DNA of 64,000 bases, from positions 98,966-162,965 of the forward strand of contig NZ_JBLKRT010000004.1 of the NCBI RefSeq assembly GCF_047607445.1. Reading direction: 5' to 3'. Source of the stretch: Crystallibacter sulfonylureivorans_A. GTDB taxonomy: Bacteria; Actinomycetota; Actinomycetes; Actinomycetales; Micrococcaceae. The position numbers were made by a program, and so were the translations under genes. Of this stretch, positions 40,802 to 49,963 are shown piece after piece. How positions within the stretch are numbered: position 1 is the stretch's first letter; each line of letters opens with the position of its first letter. The notes under the pieces were generated by a model that worked only from the letters and a program-made list of their open reading frames with translations, was not told where the DNA came from and searched no databases.

Positions 40802-41947
40802 ATGAACGACCCTGAGCTCACTCTCCTCTTCGACACCTTGGCCATCGACTCCACGTGGGGCAAAGAAAAGGAACTCGCCGAGTTCATGGGCAGCCAGATG
40901 GAAACCTGGGGGGTCGACGACGTCGAGCTTGTTGATTCCATGCTCGGCCGGCCCAGTGTAGGCGGCAGGATCCGTGGCACTGGCGGAGGCAAGTCACTGA
41001 TACTCAATGGCCACTTGGACATCTACGAAATGTCCCCCGACTGGACCCGTGATCCGTTCAAGCCCGGAGTCGAGGATGGCCGCATTTATGGTGGCGGCAT
41101 AGCCGACATGAAAGCAGCGACGACGGCGGCGCTGGCAGTGATGCGGCGAATCGCCACCTCCGGTGAGCGCCCGGCAGGAGACGTCATTTTCCAAGGCGTG
41201 TCCTGCCACTTCGAAGGCGGAGTAGGAACACGCTCCCTCCTGGAAGCAGGCTTCACGGCGGACGGGGCCATTTGCGGCGAGCCGACCGACAACACCATCG
41301 GGACAGTCCACCGCGGCGCCGCCTACCTGAAGATCACCACGTTCGGCAAGCAGGCACACACTTCTGCCAAGGAAATGGGGCTGAATGCCATTGAAACCAT
41401 GGAGCCTATCCTGAGGGCCATGCGGGAGCTCGAAGGCGTCATGCCCTATGAACCGCATCCCGACCTGCCCGGGGGTCCCAACTTGAACATCGGCACCATC
41501 CGCGGCGGCACCAAACACAATCAGGTACCGGACCGCTGCGAAATGACCTGTGACATCCGCCTGCTGCCGTCCCAGGATCCCTACGATGTCAAGATCCAGG
41601 TGGAGCAGATGATCGGCGACCTGAAAAAGTCCGATCCCCGTATCGAAGCCTCAGTGGAATTCAGCGACCACTGGCTCAGCGGCCCTCGCCTGCCCTACGA
41701 GATCGATCGGAACTCCCCCATCTCCCGAATTGTTGCTGACGCTGTTCGGCAAACCGGAGAGTCGCCGGTCTACCAAGGCATCCAATTCTGGACGGACATG
41801 GTGCCGCTGAAGCAATTCGGGATTCCGTCCGTGAACGTCGGTCCTGGGACACCGCCCTACAGCTGGGCGGACGAGTGGGTCGAGCTAGCGAAATACCGGC
41901 AGATCATCGAAATCTACAACAACGCGGTCAACAACTGGTGCAGCTGA
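40802..41947 (+). CDS. M20-family deacylase (ArgE/DapE-like)
   Basis: A 381-residue zinc hydrolase. The motifs are ILNGHLDIYE, GGGIADMKAATTAAL, GVSCHFEGGVGTRSLLEAG (Glu pair replaced by His-Phe-Glu around the catalytic position) and GTIRGGTKHNQVPDRCEMTCDIRLLP for the dimerisation domain. The usual EEE/EGG region reads HFEGG, seen in the M20 group annotated as acetylornithine deacetylase-like. The ATG at 40802 follows TAGGAGC. It leads an operon with a polar amino acid ABC transporter, so it probably deacylates the imported compound. Confidence 0.88.
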   Translation: MNDPELTLLFDTLAIDSTWGKEKELAEFMGSQMETWGVDDVELVDSMLGRPSVGGRIRGTGGGKSLILNGHLDIYEMSPDWTRDPFKPGVEDGRIYGGGIADMKAATTAALAVMRRIATSGERPAGDVIFQGVSCHFEGGVGTRSLLEAGFTADGAICGEPTDNTIGTVHRGAAYLKITTFGKQAHTSAKEMGLNAIETMEPILRAMRELEGVMPYEPHPDLPGGPNLNIGTIRGGTKHNQVPDRCEMTCDIRLLPSQDPYDVKIQVEQMIGDLKKSDPRIEASVEFSDHWLSGPRLPYEIDRNSPISRIVADAVRQTGESPVYQGIQFWTDMVPLKQFGIPSVNVGPGTPPYSWADEWVELAKYRQIIEIYNNAVNNWCS

Positions 41948-42021
41948 GCAGAAGCCGCACTCCGCACTGACAACAGCCGTCCAAACGCATGTATCCGAGT
42001 AGTTCCGAGAGAGGTACTTCC

Positions 42022-42897
42022 ATGAATTCTTCAGCCAAGCTCACCGGCCTGCTCGGTGGTGCCGCAACAATCGCACTGCTCGTCTCCGGTTGCAGTGGCA
42101 GCACCAGCGCAGCCCCCGAGGGCACAGCGGCTGCGGGCGCCAGCAAGGTCGAAACCAATACGCCAGGCCAGCTCAACATCGGCAGCGACTTGACCTACCC
42201 GCCCTACGACATGCTGGTGGACGGCAAACCGGCTGGCTTTGATGTGGACTTCATGAACGCCCTTTCCAAAGAGCTGGGTCTGGAACCCAAATTTACGGAC
42301 ACGCGCTTCGCCCAGATCGTCGCAGGCATCAAGGCGGACCGCTATGACGTCATCGCTTCAACCCTGTACGTCTCCGCAGGTCGGGACAAGGAGGTGGACT
42401 TCGTTCCGTATTTCCAGACAGGCAATTCCATCCTGACGCCGGAGGGCAAGGAACCGCTGGTCGCCGCGCAGGATCTTTGCGGCAAAACGGTCAGTGTCAT
42501 CACCGCCACCGTGATTGCCAAGCTCCTGCCCTCCACCGAGAGCGATAAATGCAAGGCGAACGGCAAGCCCGCCATCACCGTGAAGGAGTTCCCCACCGAT
42601 CCGGAAGCCACGCAGGCCCTGCTCGCCGGCCAAGTTGACGCCCAGATGACAGACGCCGCAGTAGCCAAAACAGTGGCCGACAAGTCAAAGAACCGCATCA
42701 CGGTCACCAGTGACGAACTCATCTATCCGATCGCCGTCGGCCTAGCCGTGCAAAAGGGCAACAGCCAACTGCAGGAGGCCCTCGAAGCGGGTATCGATGC
42801 ATTGAAGGAGTCCGGAGCCTACGATGACCTGCTGAAGCAGTACAACCTTGAGCCCGTCGACCCGGCAGTCCTCGAAGAATCGCTGAAGCAGGCATAG
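42022..42897 (+). CDS. Amino acid ABC transporter substrate-binding lipoprotein
   Basis: A 291-residue family 3 binding protein. The signal peptide ends in the lipobox LLVSGC, giving lipid-anchored Cys at about residue 24. The mature part begins LNIGSDLTYPPYDMLVDGKPAGFDVDFMNALSKELGL, the ligand-binding pattern for polar amino acids, and includes RFAQIVAGIKADRYDVIAS and DVIASTLYVSAGRDKEVDF. GAGAGAGG precedes the ATG at 42022. Its stop is 2 bases before the permease-ATPase gene. Confidence 0.93.
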   Translation: MNSSAKLTGLLGGAATIALLVSGCSGSTSAAPEGTAAAGASKVETNTPGQLNIGSDLTYPPYDMLVDGKPAGFDVDFMNALSKELGLEPKFTDTRFAQIVAGIKADRYDVIASTLYVSAGRDKEVDFVPYFQTGNSILTPEGKEPLVAAQDLCGKTVSVITATVIAKLLPSTESDKCKANGKPAITVKEFPTDPEATQALLAGQVDAQMTDAAVAKTVADKSKNRITVTSDELIYPIAVGLAVQKGNSQLQEALEAGIDALKESGAYDDLLKQYNLEPVDPAVLEESLKQA

Positions 42898-42899
42898 CC

Positions 42900-44453
42900 A
42901 TGACGTTCGACTGGGCCTATACATTCTCGCTCTTTGCCAACCCCGATCTCTGGCGGGCCGCCGGTCTCGTCGTAGCACTCAGCCTGCTGTCCTGGGTCAT
43001 CGCCAACCTGGCCGGCATCGGGCTGGCCCTGATGAAGGAATCCCGCTCCCGCATCCTCTCCGGTGTCGCTGGGGCCTACGTCTGGCTCTTCCGCAGCCTT
43101 CCACTGCTGGTGCTTCTGGTCTTCGCCTACAACATCCCGCAGGTGTTTCCCGCTACACAGGTGGTCCTCGGCTCGTCCTTCAACGCCGCGCTGATCGCCT
43201 TGGTTCTCAGCGAAGCAGCCTACATGGCGGAAATCCATCGCGGCGGATTGCTCTCCGTCTCGGTTGACCAACGTGAGGCAGCCCGGGCCCTGGGCCTACC
43301 TTACGGCAGGGTGCAGCGCCAAGTCGTGATCCCCCAAGCATTTCGGATCGCGCTGCCGGCATTAGGCAACGAGTTCGTCTCTATCTTGAAACTCACTTCC
43401 CTTGCCAGCGTCATCTCGCTCGAGGAGATCCTGCTCGTCGGACAGCGCCTGTACACGCAGAATTTCATGGTCCTGGAAACACTGTTCGCCGTCGCCATCT
43501 TCTACGTCCTGCTGGTCACCATCTTTGACCGGCTGCGTGCCCTGCTTGAGCGGAAACTCGACGTCAACCGACGCCGTCCCGCCCTGCATGGCGATCCCGA
43601 TGTCACCGTCCAGGGCCGGGTGGTCCGCGGCCGTGACAGGCATCCCCACGACGGTGAGAAGCTAGTCAAGGCCCAGGGCGTCACCAAATCCTTCCACGGA
43701 AACCAAGTGCTCAAGGGCGTGGACATGGACGTCCACGCCGGCGAAGTGGTGGTGGTCATCGGGCCATCGGGCTCCGGCAAGACCACCCTGGTCCGCACGT
43801 TGAACCATCTTGAACCGGCCGACGGCGGCACTATCGAAATCAACGGCCAGGTCGTCGGGAACAAGAGCAGCGCCCACGGCCGCATCGTCGCCCTCTCCGA
43901 CCGGGAGATCTCGCTACAGCGCCGCAACATCGGCATGGTGTTCCAGCGGTTCAATCTTTTCCCGCACAAAACGGTGCTGGAAAACATCACGCTCGCGCCT
44001 GTTCAGCTGGGCCTGATGGCAACCCCCGAAGCCGAGACGTTCGGCATGGAACTGCTCCGCAAGGTCGGGATGGCCTCCCACGCCAAGAAGTACCCGCATC
44101 AGCTCTCGGGCGGCCAGCAGCAACGGATTGCCATTGCCCGCGCGCTTGCCATGAAGCCCTCGGTCATGCTCTTCGATGAGCCAACATCGGCATTGGACCC
44201 GGAACTAGTGGCTGAAGTCCTCAGTGTCATCGCCGACCTAGCTCGGGAGGGCATGACCATGGTCATCGTGACGCACGAGATGAAGCTCGCCCGCGACGTC
44301 GCCGATTGGGTGGTCTTTATGGAGGAAGGCAGGGTCGTAAAGCAGGGCCCGCCGGAAGCGCTGTTCGGCCCTGATGCGGAGCCGCGCATCAAGCGGTTCG
44401 TCCAATCAGTTTCAGATGTCCCTGTCACTGCGCAGACTCCAGTCGTCGGCTAA
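42900..44453 (+). CDS. Fused amino acid ABC permease and ATPase
   Basis: A 517-residue single polypeptide joining a HisM/GlnP-type permease (about residues 1-225, five helices, EAA loop EAARALGLPYGRVQRQVVIPQAFR) to a GlnQ-type ATPase (about 252-510). Walker A GPSGSGKTTL is near 288, the signature LSGGQQQRIAIARAL near 402, Walker B VMLFDEPTSALDP and the switch His in VTHEM. The join is a charged linker with no stop. Such fusions are known in actinobacteria. Two copies would give a complete importer together with the upstream lipoprotein. A terminator follows within 12 bases. Confidence 0.93.
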   Translation: MTFDWAYTFSLFANPDLWRAAGLVVALSLLSWVIANLAGIGLALMKESRSRILSGVAGAYVWLFRSLPLLVLLVFAYNIPQVFPATQVVLGSSFNAALIALVLSEAAYMAEIHRGGLLSVSVDQREAARALGLPYGRVQRQVVIPQAFRIALPALGNEFVSILKLTSLASVISLEEILLVGQRLYTQNFMVLETLFAVAIFYVLLVTIFDRLRALLERKLDVNRRRPALHGDPDVTVQGRVVRGRDRHPHDGEKLVKAQGVTKSFHGNQVLKGVDMDVHAGEVVVVIGPSGSGKTTLVRTLNHLEPADGGTIEINGQVVGNKSSAHGRIVALSDREISLQRRNIGMVFQRFNLFPHKTVLENITLAPVQLGLMATPEAETFGMELLRKVGMASHAKKYPHQLSGGQQQRIAIARALAMKPSVMLFDEPTSALDPELVAEVLSVIADLAREGMTMVIVTHEMKLARDVADWVVFMEEGRVVKQGPPEALFGPDAEPRIKRFVQSVSDVPVTAQTPVVG

Positions 44454-44464
44454 GTAGCAACCTT

Positions 44465-44500
44465 AAAGTGCCCGACTGGTCGCCGCCAGTCGGGCACTTT
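44465..44500 (+). terminator. Rho-independent-type terminator after ABC transporter operon
   Basis: Perfect 15-bp arms AAAGTGCCCGACTGG and CCAGTCGGGCACTTT with a 6-base loop, starting 11 bases after the stop of the permease-ATPase gene. Confidence 0.9.
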
Positions 44501-44554
44501 CGTCTGTGCAAATCACGCCTCCCGAACAGAACTAGCCAGTGGAAAGAACCTCGA

Positions 44555-44764
44555 ATGACCACCGCATTGCACTCCCGCTCAATAACCGCCTTCACCCCCG
44601 ACCAGGCCGATACGATGCTAAACATTGTGGTCGACGAGCTCCAACACTTGGCCCGACAGGAGCGCCGCTGCGGCATATTGGTTACCAAGCAAGGCCCCGG
44701 ACAATTCGCCGTCGAACTCCGCGAAGATGTCCCCTACGGCGTCACCTTGGAAGCCCGGACCTAG
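44555..44764 (+). CDS. Small hypothetical protein, 69 residues
   Basis: Starts MTTALHSRSITAFTPDQADTMLNIVVDELQ and ends VPYGVTLEART. A soluble alpha/beta pattern is likely, with a segment CGILVTKQGPGQFAVELREDVPYG that looks like a beta-hairpin. The ribosome site is weak (GAAAGAA). It lies after the terminator. No family is recognised with certainty. Confidence 0.5.
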   Translation: MTTALHSRSITAFTPDQADTMLNIVVDELQHLARQERRCGILVTKQGPGQFAVELREDVPYGVTLEART

Positions 44765-44884
44765 GCACCCGGAAACTGCGAGTCGGAGCCGACGCTTAGT
44801 GCCCATCGGGGACTTGGGGCGGATACAGGATGCAGATCGCAAGAACGCAACCTTGATCACCCCGCGATAAATTCCAATCCGCCG

Positions 44885-46000
44885 TCAGGCCTTGAAGAGC
44901 CTCCGCACCACCTGCCCCTGGGCCAAGGCTTCAAGGCCCTCGTTGATCTGCTCCAGCGGGCACGTGTCCGTGTGCAGCAGTTCGACGGGCAGCCGGCCCT
45001 GCCGCCAGTACTCGAGGTAGCGGGGAATGTCCCGGTTCGGGACGGCATCGCCCATGTAGGAACCCAAGAGGCGCTTCCCCATGCCAGCGAATTGCAGGGC
45101 CGGCACGCTGAGTTCCTGGGACGGGTGCGGGAGGCCCACGGCCACCACAGCGCCGCCCCGGTTGGTGACCTCCAGGCAGCCGGCCAGCACGCGCGCGGAA
45201 CCGGCGGCCTCGATGGCAACGTCCACGCCGCCGCCGGCCGACTTTGCCGCCAGCGCAGCGGCTTCGTCCGGTGTCCCCACCGCGGTTGCTCCGGCCTTGA
45301 GCGCGACGGCATGCTTGCCAGTATTCGGATCGATCGCGATCACGTCCGATGCTCCCGCAATCCGGGCAGCCATCACCGACGCCAGGCCGACGGCGCCCAG
45401 ACCGAAAACGGCCACCGCCTGCCCGGCTTGGACCTGCGCGGTGTTGATCACCGCCCCCATGCCGGTCAGGACGGCACAGCCGAACATCGCCGCCACCTCG
45501 TCCGGCACGTCCTCGTCGATCACTACAACGGTCTCCCGGGCGACCACCGCGTGGTCGGCGAACGCGGAGACGCCCAGATGGTGGTTAATCCTTGCGCCGT
45601 CGGGAGAACGCAGCAGCGCCTGGCCGTGCAGCAGGTCGCCGCTGCCGTTCGCCTCGGCCGCCCGATCGCAGAGGGCCGGGCGGCCGGCCAGGCAGGTGCG
45701 GCACTGCCCGCAACTGGGAACAAACACCAGCACCACGTGATCACCGACCCGCACGTCGTCCACGCCGTCTCCGATGCTGGCAATGCGGCCCACGGCTTCA
45801 TGGCCCAGGGCCATCGGCAGGGGTCGCACCCTGCTGCCCTCGACGACGGAGAGGTCGGAATGGCACAGGCTGGAATAGCTGATGTCGACGCCCACCTCAC
45901 CCCGCCTGGGCTCAGGCGTTTCGAGCTCTTCGACGACCAGCGGCTTGGACTCGTTGTAGGGACGGGGCAGGCCCGCCTCATGCAGCACGGAAACTCGCAT
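44885..46000 (-). CDS. Zinc-dependent alcohol dehydrogenase (class III-like MDR)
   Basis: A 371-residue MDR enzyme. The catalytic zinc ligands are Cys in SSLCHSDLSVVEG and His-Glu in LGHEAVG; the structural zinc Cys cluster is CGQCRTCLAGRPALC (about 97-111). The nucleotide-binding motif is AVFGLGAVGLASVMAARIAGA (about 204-224). It resembles NAD-dependent alcohol/formaldehyde dehydrogenases of the AdhD/class III-like group. The loop after the structural zinc is DRAAEANGSGDLLHG. It is monocistronic, 90 bases from the end of the large LuxR gene. Confidence 0.9.
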   Translation of the reverse strand: MRVSVLHEAGLPRPYNESKPLVVEELETPEPRRGEVGVDISYSSLCHSDLSVVEGSRVRPLPMALGHEAVGRIASIGDGVDDVRVGDHVVLVFVPSCGQCRTCLAGRPALCDRAAEANGSGDLLHGQALLRSPDGARINHHLGVSAFADHAVVARETVVVIDEDVPDEVAAMFGCAVLTGMGAVINTAQVQAGQAVAVFGLGAVGLASVMAARIAGASDVIAIDPNTGKHAVALKAGATAVGTPDEAAALAAKSAGGGVDVAIEAAGSARVLAGCLEVTNRGGAVVAVGLPHPSQELSVPALQFAGMGKRLLGSYMGDAVPNRDIPRYLEYWRQGRLPVELLHTDTCPLEQINEGLEALAQGQVVRRLFKA

Positions 46001-46090
46001 GTGCCCTCCTTGATCGGTAGCTAACTATTGGCTATCGGGTCGCGTTGTCGGGTAGCCGGAGGTCCGGCGACACACCCGCGCGGGCTGCGG

Positions 46091-48991
46091 TCAATCCTGC
46101 GGGTCCATCACGGTGGGCAGGGCCTTGCGCGAGCTGATTTCCAGCTTCGCGAAGGAACGGGACAGGTGCCATTCCACCGCTTTGATGGTGATGAACAGTT
46201 CGGCGGCGATCTTGCGGTTGGTGAGTCCCTTGGCCGCCAGCGAGCAGACCCGGTACTCCGCGGGCGTCAGCCGGTCCGCCTTGTTCTCCGCGATCAACGG
46301 CAGCTGCGAGTCCTGCTGCGCCAACAACCGGGTCATCCGGCGGGCCACCGCCGCGGCCCCGATCCGGTTGGCCAGCACCAGGGACTTCCGCGCGGCCGCC
46401 AGCGCCTCGGTGCGGAACACCTGCAAGTCGCCGGAGTGTGCGGAGGAAAGGCACGTCTCCGCCAGGTCCGCCAAGGCCAGCGCCAGCTGGTACCTGCCCT
46501 CATGTGCCTCCAGCAGCGCGATCGCTTCCCGCAGCATGACCACGGCGGACGGTCCGGGCTGGGCCAGCGCGGCCAGCCGCAGCACCGTGCCGGTCAGCCG
46601 GGGAGCACCGAAGGCCCGGACCTCCTCCAGCAGTTCGGCGGCAACGGCGGCAGCGTATTCCGTCTGGCCGGCGCGAGCGGCCGATTCGATCGTGCTGCGC
46701 GTCCACAGACTCAACGTGGGGCCCAGGCCGGCGTCCAGGTCCATCGCCGCGGAAAAGTACTCGAGGGCCTGCTGATGCTCACCGTGTCCGGCTGCCACCA
46801 CCCCGTGCAGCTGCAGGGCCATGGCCTGGACCAGCGGCACCCGTTCTTCCTCCAGCGGCACCCGCTTGAGCAGGTCGTCGGCCGCCGCAACGTCGTCCCG
46901 GGCAAGATAGATCTCGGCCAGCGTCACACAGGCCACTTCCAGATAGGTCCGCCAGCCGCTGTCCGCCGCCTGCATGGCGGTTTCCAGGTCCATCTGCGCC
47001 AGCCGCAGCCGTCCGCGGTTGAGGTGGATGGCGCCGCGGCAGTAGCTCAGCGTGGCGTTGGCCATCGGCGACGAGTTGGCCCGTGCCTCGGCGATTGCCG
47101 CATCCAGCAGCTCCAAGGCGGCGGCATCCTGTTCCGAGCCGTTGAGCGCGCCCGTTGCATAGTTGATGATGTTGGATTCCGCGCCGACCTCCGCCAGCAG
47201 CTTCCCGCCGGCATAGCCGCGCAGCGCCAGTTCACCGCAGCGCTTGGCATCCGTGCCGGTCACGCTCAGCCGCAGGGCCTCCTGGATGAGCAGCATCCGG
47301 TCGCTGGGACCGTCCTCGGCCGGATCCTGCGCCAGGATGGACGCCAACTCCTCGCTGTACTGTGATGCAAACTGCAGCTGCTGGAAGCCCGCGCCGGTGG
47401 CCTGTGCAATCACGCGGCGCCTGAGCTCGGTGTCCGGCTGCTCGTCGTTGTCCAGTTCCTTCAGCGCCTGGCTGAAGCAGCGCGAGGCTTCCTCCACCCG
47501 GTTGATGGCGTACTGCGCCTCGGCAAATTCCATCAACAGCTCTACCCGGGCCCGCGTTCCCTCGGTCATCTCCAGAGCCCGGCGGCCGAGGTCCGCCGCC
47601 TCCTGAAGGCGGCCGGCCACCTGATAGGCCAGCGAAGCTTCAATCAGGATCCTGCGCTGGAGCTCGGCCGGCAGCCGTTCTTCGGCCATCGCCCGTCCGA
47701 TCATCCGGACGGCCAGCTCGCCCGAGCCGGTGCGGCGCGCAGCGCTGGCTGCGACAAGCAGGATTTCGGCTGCAGCGGGATCAGCGCCGGGTTCGGTTGC
47801 CAGCAGATGGCCCGCGATGACGGCCGGTTCGCTCCCCTGTGCCCGCAAGGCGGCAGCAGCAAGGCCGTGCAGCTCGGCCCGGCGTTCCGGTTCCAGCGTG
47901 GCGAGCACGGCCTCGGCCACCAGCGCATGCTGGACCCTCGGCCGGGGGCGCAGCGCGCTCAGAAAACGCGCCGCGGCCAGCCGTTTGAGCACCGGGGCGA
48001 CGGCGTCCAACGGCAGTCCGGTCATCCGTGCCAGCAGCTGCTGGCTGGTGTCCTCCCCCAGCACGACGGCGGCGTCCAGTACCGTCCGCTCCTGGGCCGA
48101 GAGCGCGGCGAGGCGGTCCTCCAAGGCTGCGGCTTCGGCGCTGGCCCGGTCGGTCCCGACTTCTACGCCGCGTTCCAGGATTTCCTCGACGTAGAACGGC
48201 ATGCCGCCTGCCGCCGCATGGATGCGGGCTGCCTCCGCGGCATCCACGGTGGGTATCCGGTGCGCTGCCCACTCCGCCACTGCCCGGTGGTCCAGCGGTT
48301 CCAGCGGCCAATGCACCCGACCTCCCGGGCGGGAAGCGCTGTGGCGGGCAGTGCCGTTTCGGGTGGAGCCCTTTCGAGAGGTGCCGGTTCGGGACGGACC
48401 GTGGCGGGCACCGTCGTCGTGCCCGTCCAACAGGAGGGTGTCCGTCCGGATCCCGTCACCGCGTTCGGCGCCTTGGCCGGTGCGCACCCCGCGCACAATC
48501 AGCAGCGGGGCCCCGATCAGCAGGATCCCCATGTCCGAGAGCGACTGCAGCGAGAGTTCATCCAGCCACTGGGCATCGTCCACCATGGCGATGACCGGGG
48601 CCTCCTGGGCCAGCGAGCGCAGCACCCAGGACGCGGAATAGGTGAGTGCGTCCTTGTGCAGCGGACCGCCGGCGGAGGTCAGGAACGAATGCAGCACCCG
48701 GCCCTGCCCGTCGAAGGGCGGACCGTGGTCCGGCATTTGTTGCGCAAGCGGCGCGAACCACTGCCAGAACATGGAACCGGGCAGCGAACGGCGGGCGGCG
48801 CCGGCGGCGCGCAGCAGCTTCCAGCCGCGTGAGGAGGCATCCGCGAACAGCGTTTCCAGCACTGTGGTCTTGCCGATCCCGGAGGGGCCGCTGACGGTCA
48901 GTTCGATGCTGTGGCCGGCTTCCACGGCTGAAGCGAGGTCGCGCCATTGCGCCACCTCTTCCTCTCGCCCGTACAGCCGGGTTTGTGCCAC
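46091..48991 (-). CDS. Large LuxR-family regulator with AAA ATPase (LAL/MalT-like)
   Basis: A 966-residue STAND-type regulator. The N-terminus has Walker A SGPSGIGKTTVLE (about 36-48) and AMVDDAQWLDELSL as Walker B; the middle is a long helical-repeat (TPR-like) region; the C-terminus is a LuxR helix-turn-helix, LTPAEYRVCSLAAKGLTNRKIAAELFITIKAVEWHLSRSFAKL. A Ser/Thr/Arg/Gly low-complexity insert (about residues 188-220, 48330-48420) interrupts the ATPase. Target genes are unknown; the adjacent FAH-type hydrolase and zinc ADH are candidates. Confidence 0.88.
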   Translation of the reverse strand: MAQTRLYGREEEVAQWRDLASAVEAGHSIELTVSGPSGIGKTTVLETLFADASSRGWKLLRAAGAARRSLPGSMFWQWFAPLAQQMPDHGPPFDGQGRVLHSFLTSAGGPLHKDALTYSASWVLRSLAQEAPVIAMVDDAQWLDELSLQSLSDMGILLIGAPLLIVRGVRTGQGAERGDGIRTDTLLLDGHDDGARHGPSRTGTSRKGSTRNGTARHSASRPGGRVHWPLEPLDHRAVAEWAAHRIPTVDAAEAARIHAAAGGMPFYVEEILERGVEVGTDRASAEAAALEDRLAALSAQERTVLDAAVVLGEDTSQQLLARMTGLPLDAVAPVLKRLAAARFLSALRPRPRVQHALVAEAVLATLEPERRAELHGLAAAALRAQGSEPAVIAGHLLATEPGADPAAAEILLVAASAARRTGSGELAVRMIGRAMAEERLPAELQRRILIEASLAYQVAGRLQEAADLGRRALEMTEGTRARVELLMEFAEAQYAINRVEEASRCFSQALKELDNDEQPDTELRRRVIAQATGAGFQQLQFASQYSEELASILAQDPAEDGPSDRMLLIQEALRLSVTGTDAKRCGELALRGYAGGKLLAEVGAESNIINYATGALNGSEQDAAALELLDAAIAEARANSSPMANATLSYCRGAIHLNRGRLRLAQMDLETAMQAADSGWRTYLEVACVTLAEIYLARDDVAAADDLLKRVPLEEERVPLVQAMALQLHGVVAAGHGEHQQALEYFSAAMDLDAGLGPTLSLWTRSTIESAARAGQTEYAAAVAAELLEEVRAFGAPRLTGTVLRLAALAQPGPSAVVMLREAIALLEAHEGRYQLALALADLAETCLSSAHSGDLQVFRTEALAAARKSLVLANRIGAAAVARRMTRLLAQQDSQLPLIAENKADRLTPAEYRVCSLAAKGLTNRKIAAELFITIKAVEWHLSRSFAKLEISSRKALPTVMDPQD

Positions 48992-49030
48992 GGATTGATC
49001 CTAAGCCGCGGGTCGGGTAAATGCGACGTT

Positions 49031-49855
49031 TCAGCTTTGTTCTTCGGGCACGCAGTGGTTGCGCAATTCACCGATCCCCTCGATCCGGGTGACCATCTGC
49101 GCCCCGGCGGGGATCCATTCGCGTGGTTTCCGGGCCAACCCCACGCCGGCAGGGGTTCCGGTGGCCAGCAGGTCGCCGGGCTCCAGGGTCATGAACTCGC
49201 TGACATAGGACACCAGCCTGGCGCAGGAGAAAATCAGGTCGGAGGTGTTGCCCGACTGCTTGGTGGCGCCGTCCAGCTCGCATTCCACCGCCAGCCCGGC
49301 TTCCGGGTCCAGCTCATCCGCGGTGACGATGACGGGGCCCACCGGAGTGGTCCGGTCCCAGTTCTTGCCTTGGAACCACTCCGAGGTGCGGCCCTGCCAG
49401 TCGCGGACCGAGACGTCGTTCATCACCGTGTAGCCGGCAATCGCGGCGCGGGCTCCGGCCTCGTCGACCTGCCGGACCCGGGAGCCGATGACCACGGTCA
49501 GTTCGGCTTCCCAGTCGATCTTGCTGCTGGCCGCGGGCAGCACCACGTCGTCCGTCGGACCGACCAGCGCGTTGGCGTACTTGGTGAAGATGGTGGGGTA
49601 CTTGGGGACCTCCTGGCCCACCTCTTCGGCATGCGCGTAGTAGTTCAGGCCCGCGCACAAAATCTTTCCCGGGCGCAGGATCGGCATCGCCAGCTCCGAG
49701 TGCTCTGGCGCCGGTCCCGGTTCGCCGGCGAGCGTGCGCCAGTCATCGCGCTGGAGCAGTTCGCCCACGTCGCTGGCCGGCAGGTATTCCGTGGTGTCGC
49801 CGACCTGACGGAACGCCTGCATGGTGCCGTTCTGCCGTACTGTTCCCAGACGCAT
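49031..49855 (-). CDS. Fumarylacetoacetate hydrolase family protein
   Basis: A 274-residue FAH-superfamily enzyme. The C-terminal FAH domain has the metal ligands in EAELTVVIGSRVRQVDEA and the catalytic region NDVSVRDWQGRTSEWFQGKNWDRTTPVGP, with SNTSDLIFSCARLVSYVSEFMTLEPGDLLATGTPAGVG. The family hydrolyses or decarboxylates ring-cleavage products, e.g. fumarylacetoacetate, acylpyruvates and HpaG-type substrates. The start at ATG 49855 is preceded by GAGGAGGT. It neighbours the LuxR gene. A role in aromatic catabolism is likely. Confidence 0.88.
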   Translation of the reverse strand: MRLGTVRQNGTMQAFRQVGDTTEYLPASDVGELLQRDDWRTLAGEPGPAPEHSELAMPILRPGKILCAGLNYYAHAEEVGQEVPKYPTIFTKYANALVGPTDDVVLPAASSKIDWEAELTVVIGSRVRQVDEAGARAAIAGYTVMNDVSVRDWQGRTSEWFQGKNWDRTTPVGPVIVTADELDPEAGLAVECELDGATKQSGNTSDLIFSCARLVSYVSEFMTLEPGDLLATGTPAGVGLARKPREWIPAGAQMVTRIEGIGELRNHCVPEEQS

Positions 49856-49963
49856 CTGTACCTCCTCGCGGCAGCCGTGCGCCGCCGTCGTTAGCTCTTG
49901 GCAGCAAGGGAAGCCGCCCCTTTGCACGATATACGGTGGCGCAGGGGCCCACCGTACCGCGGG

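Noticed and set aside
23667..44453. Whole catabolic region as a recently acquired genomic island
   Set aside because: No integrase, tRNA border, transposase or flanking repeats are seen, and base composition resembles the neighbours.
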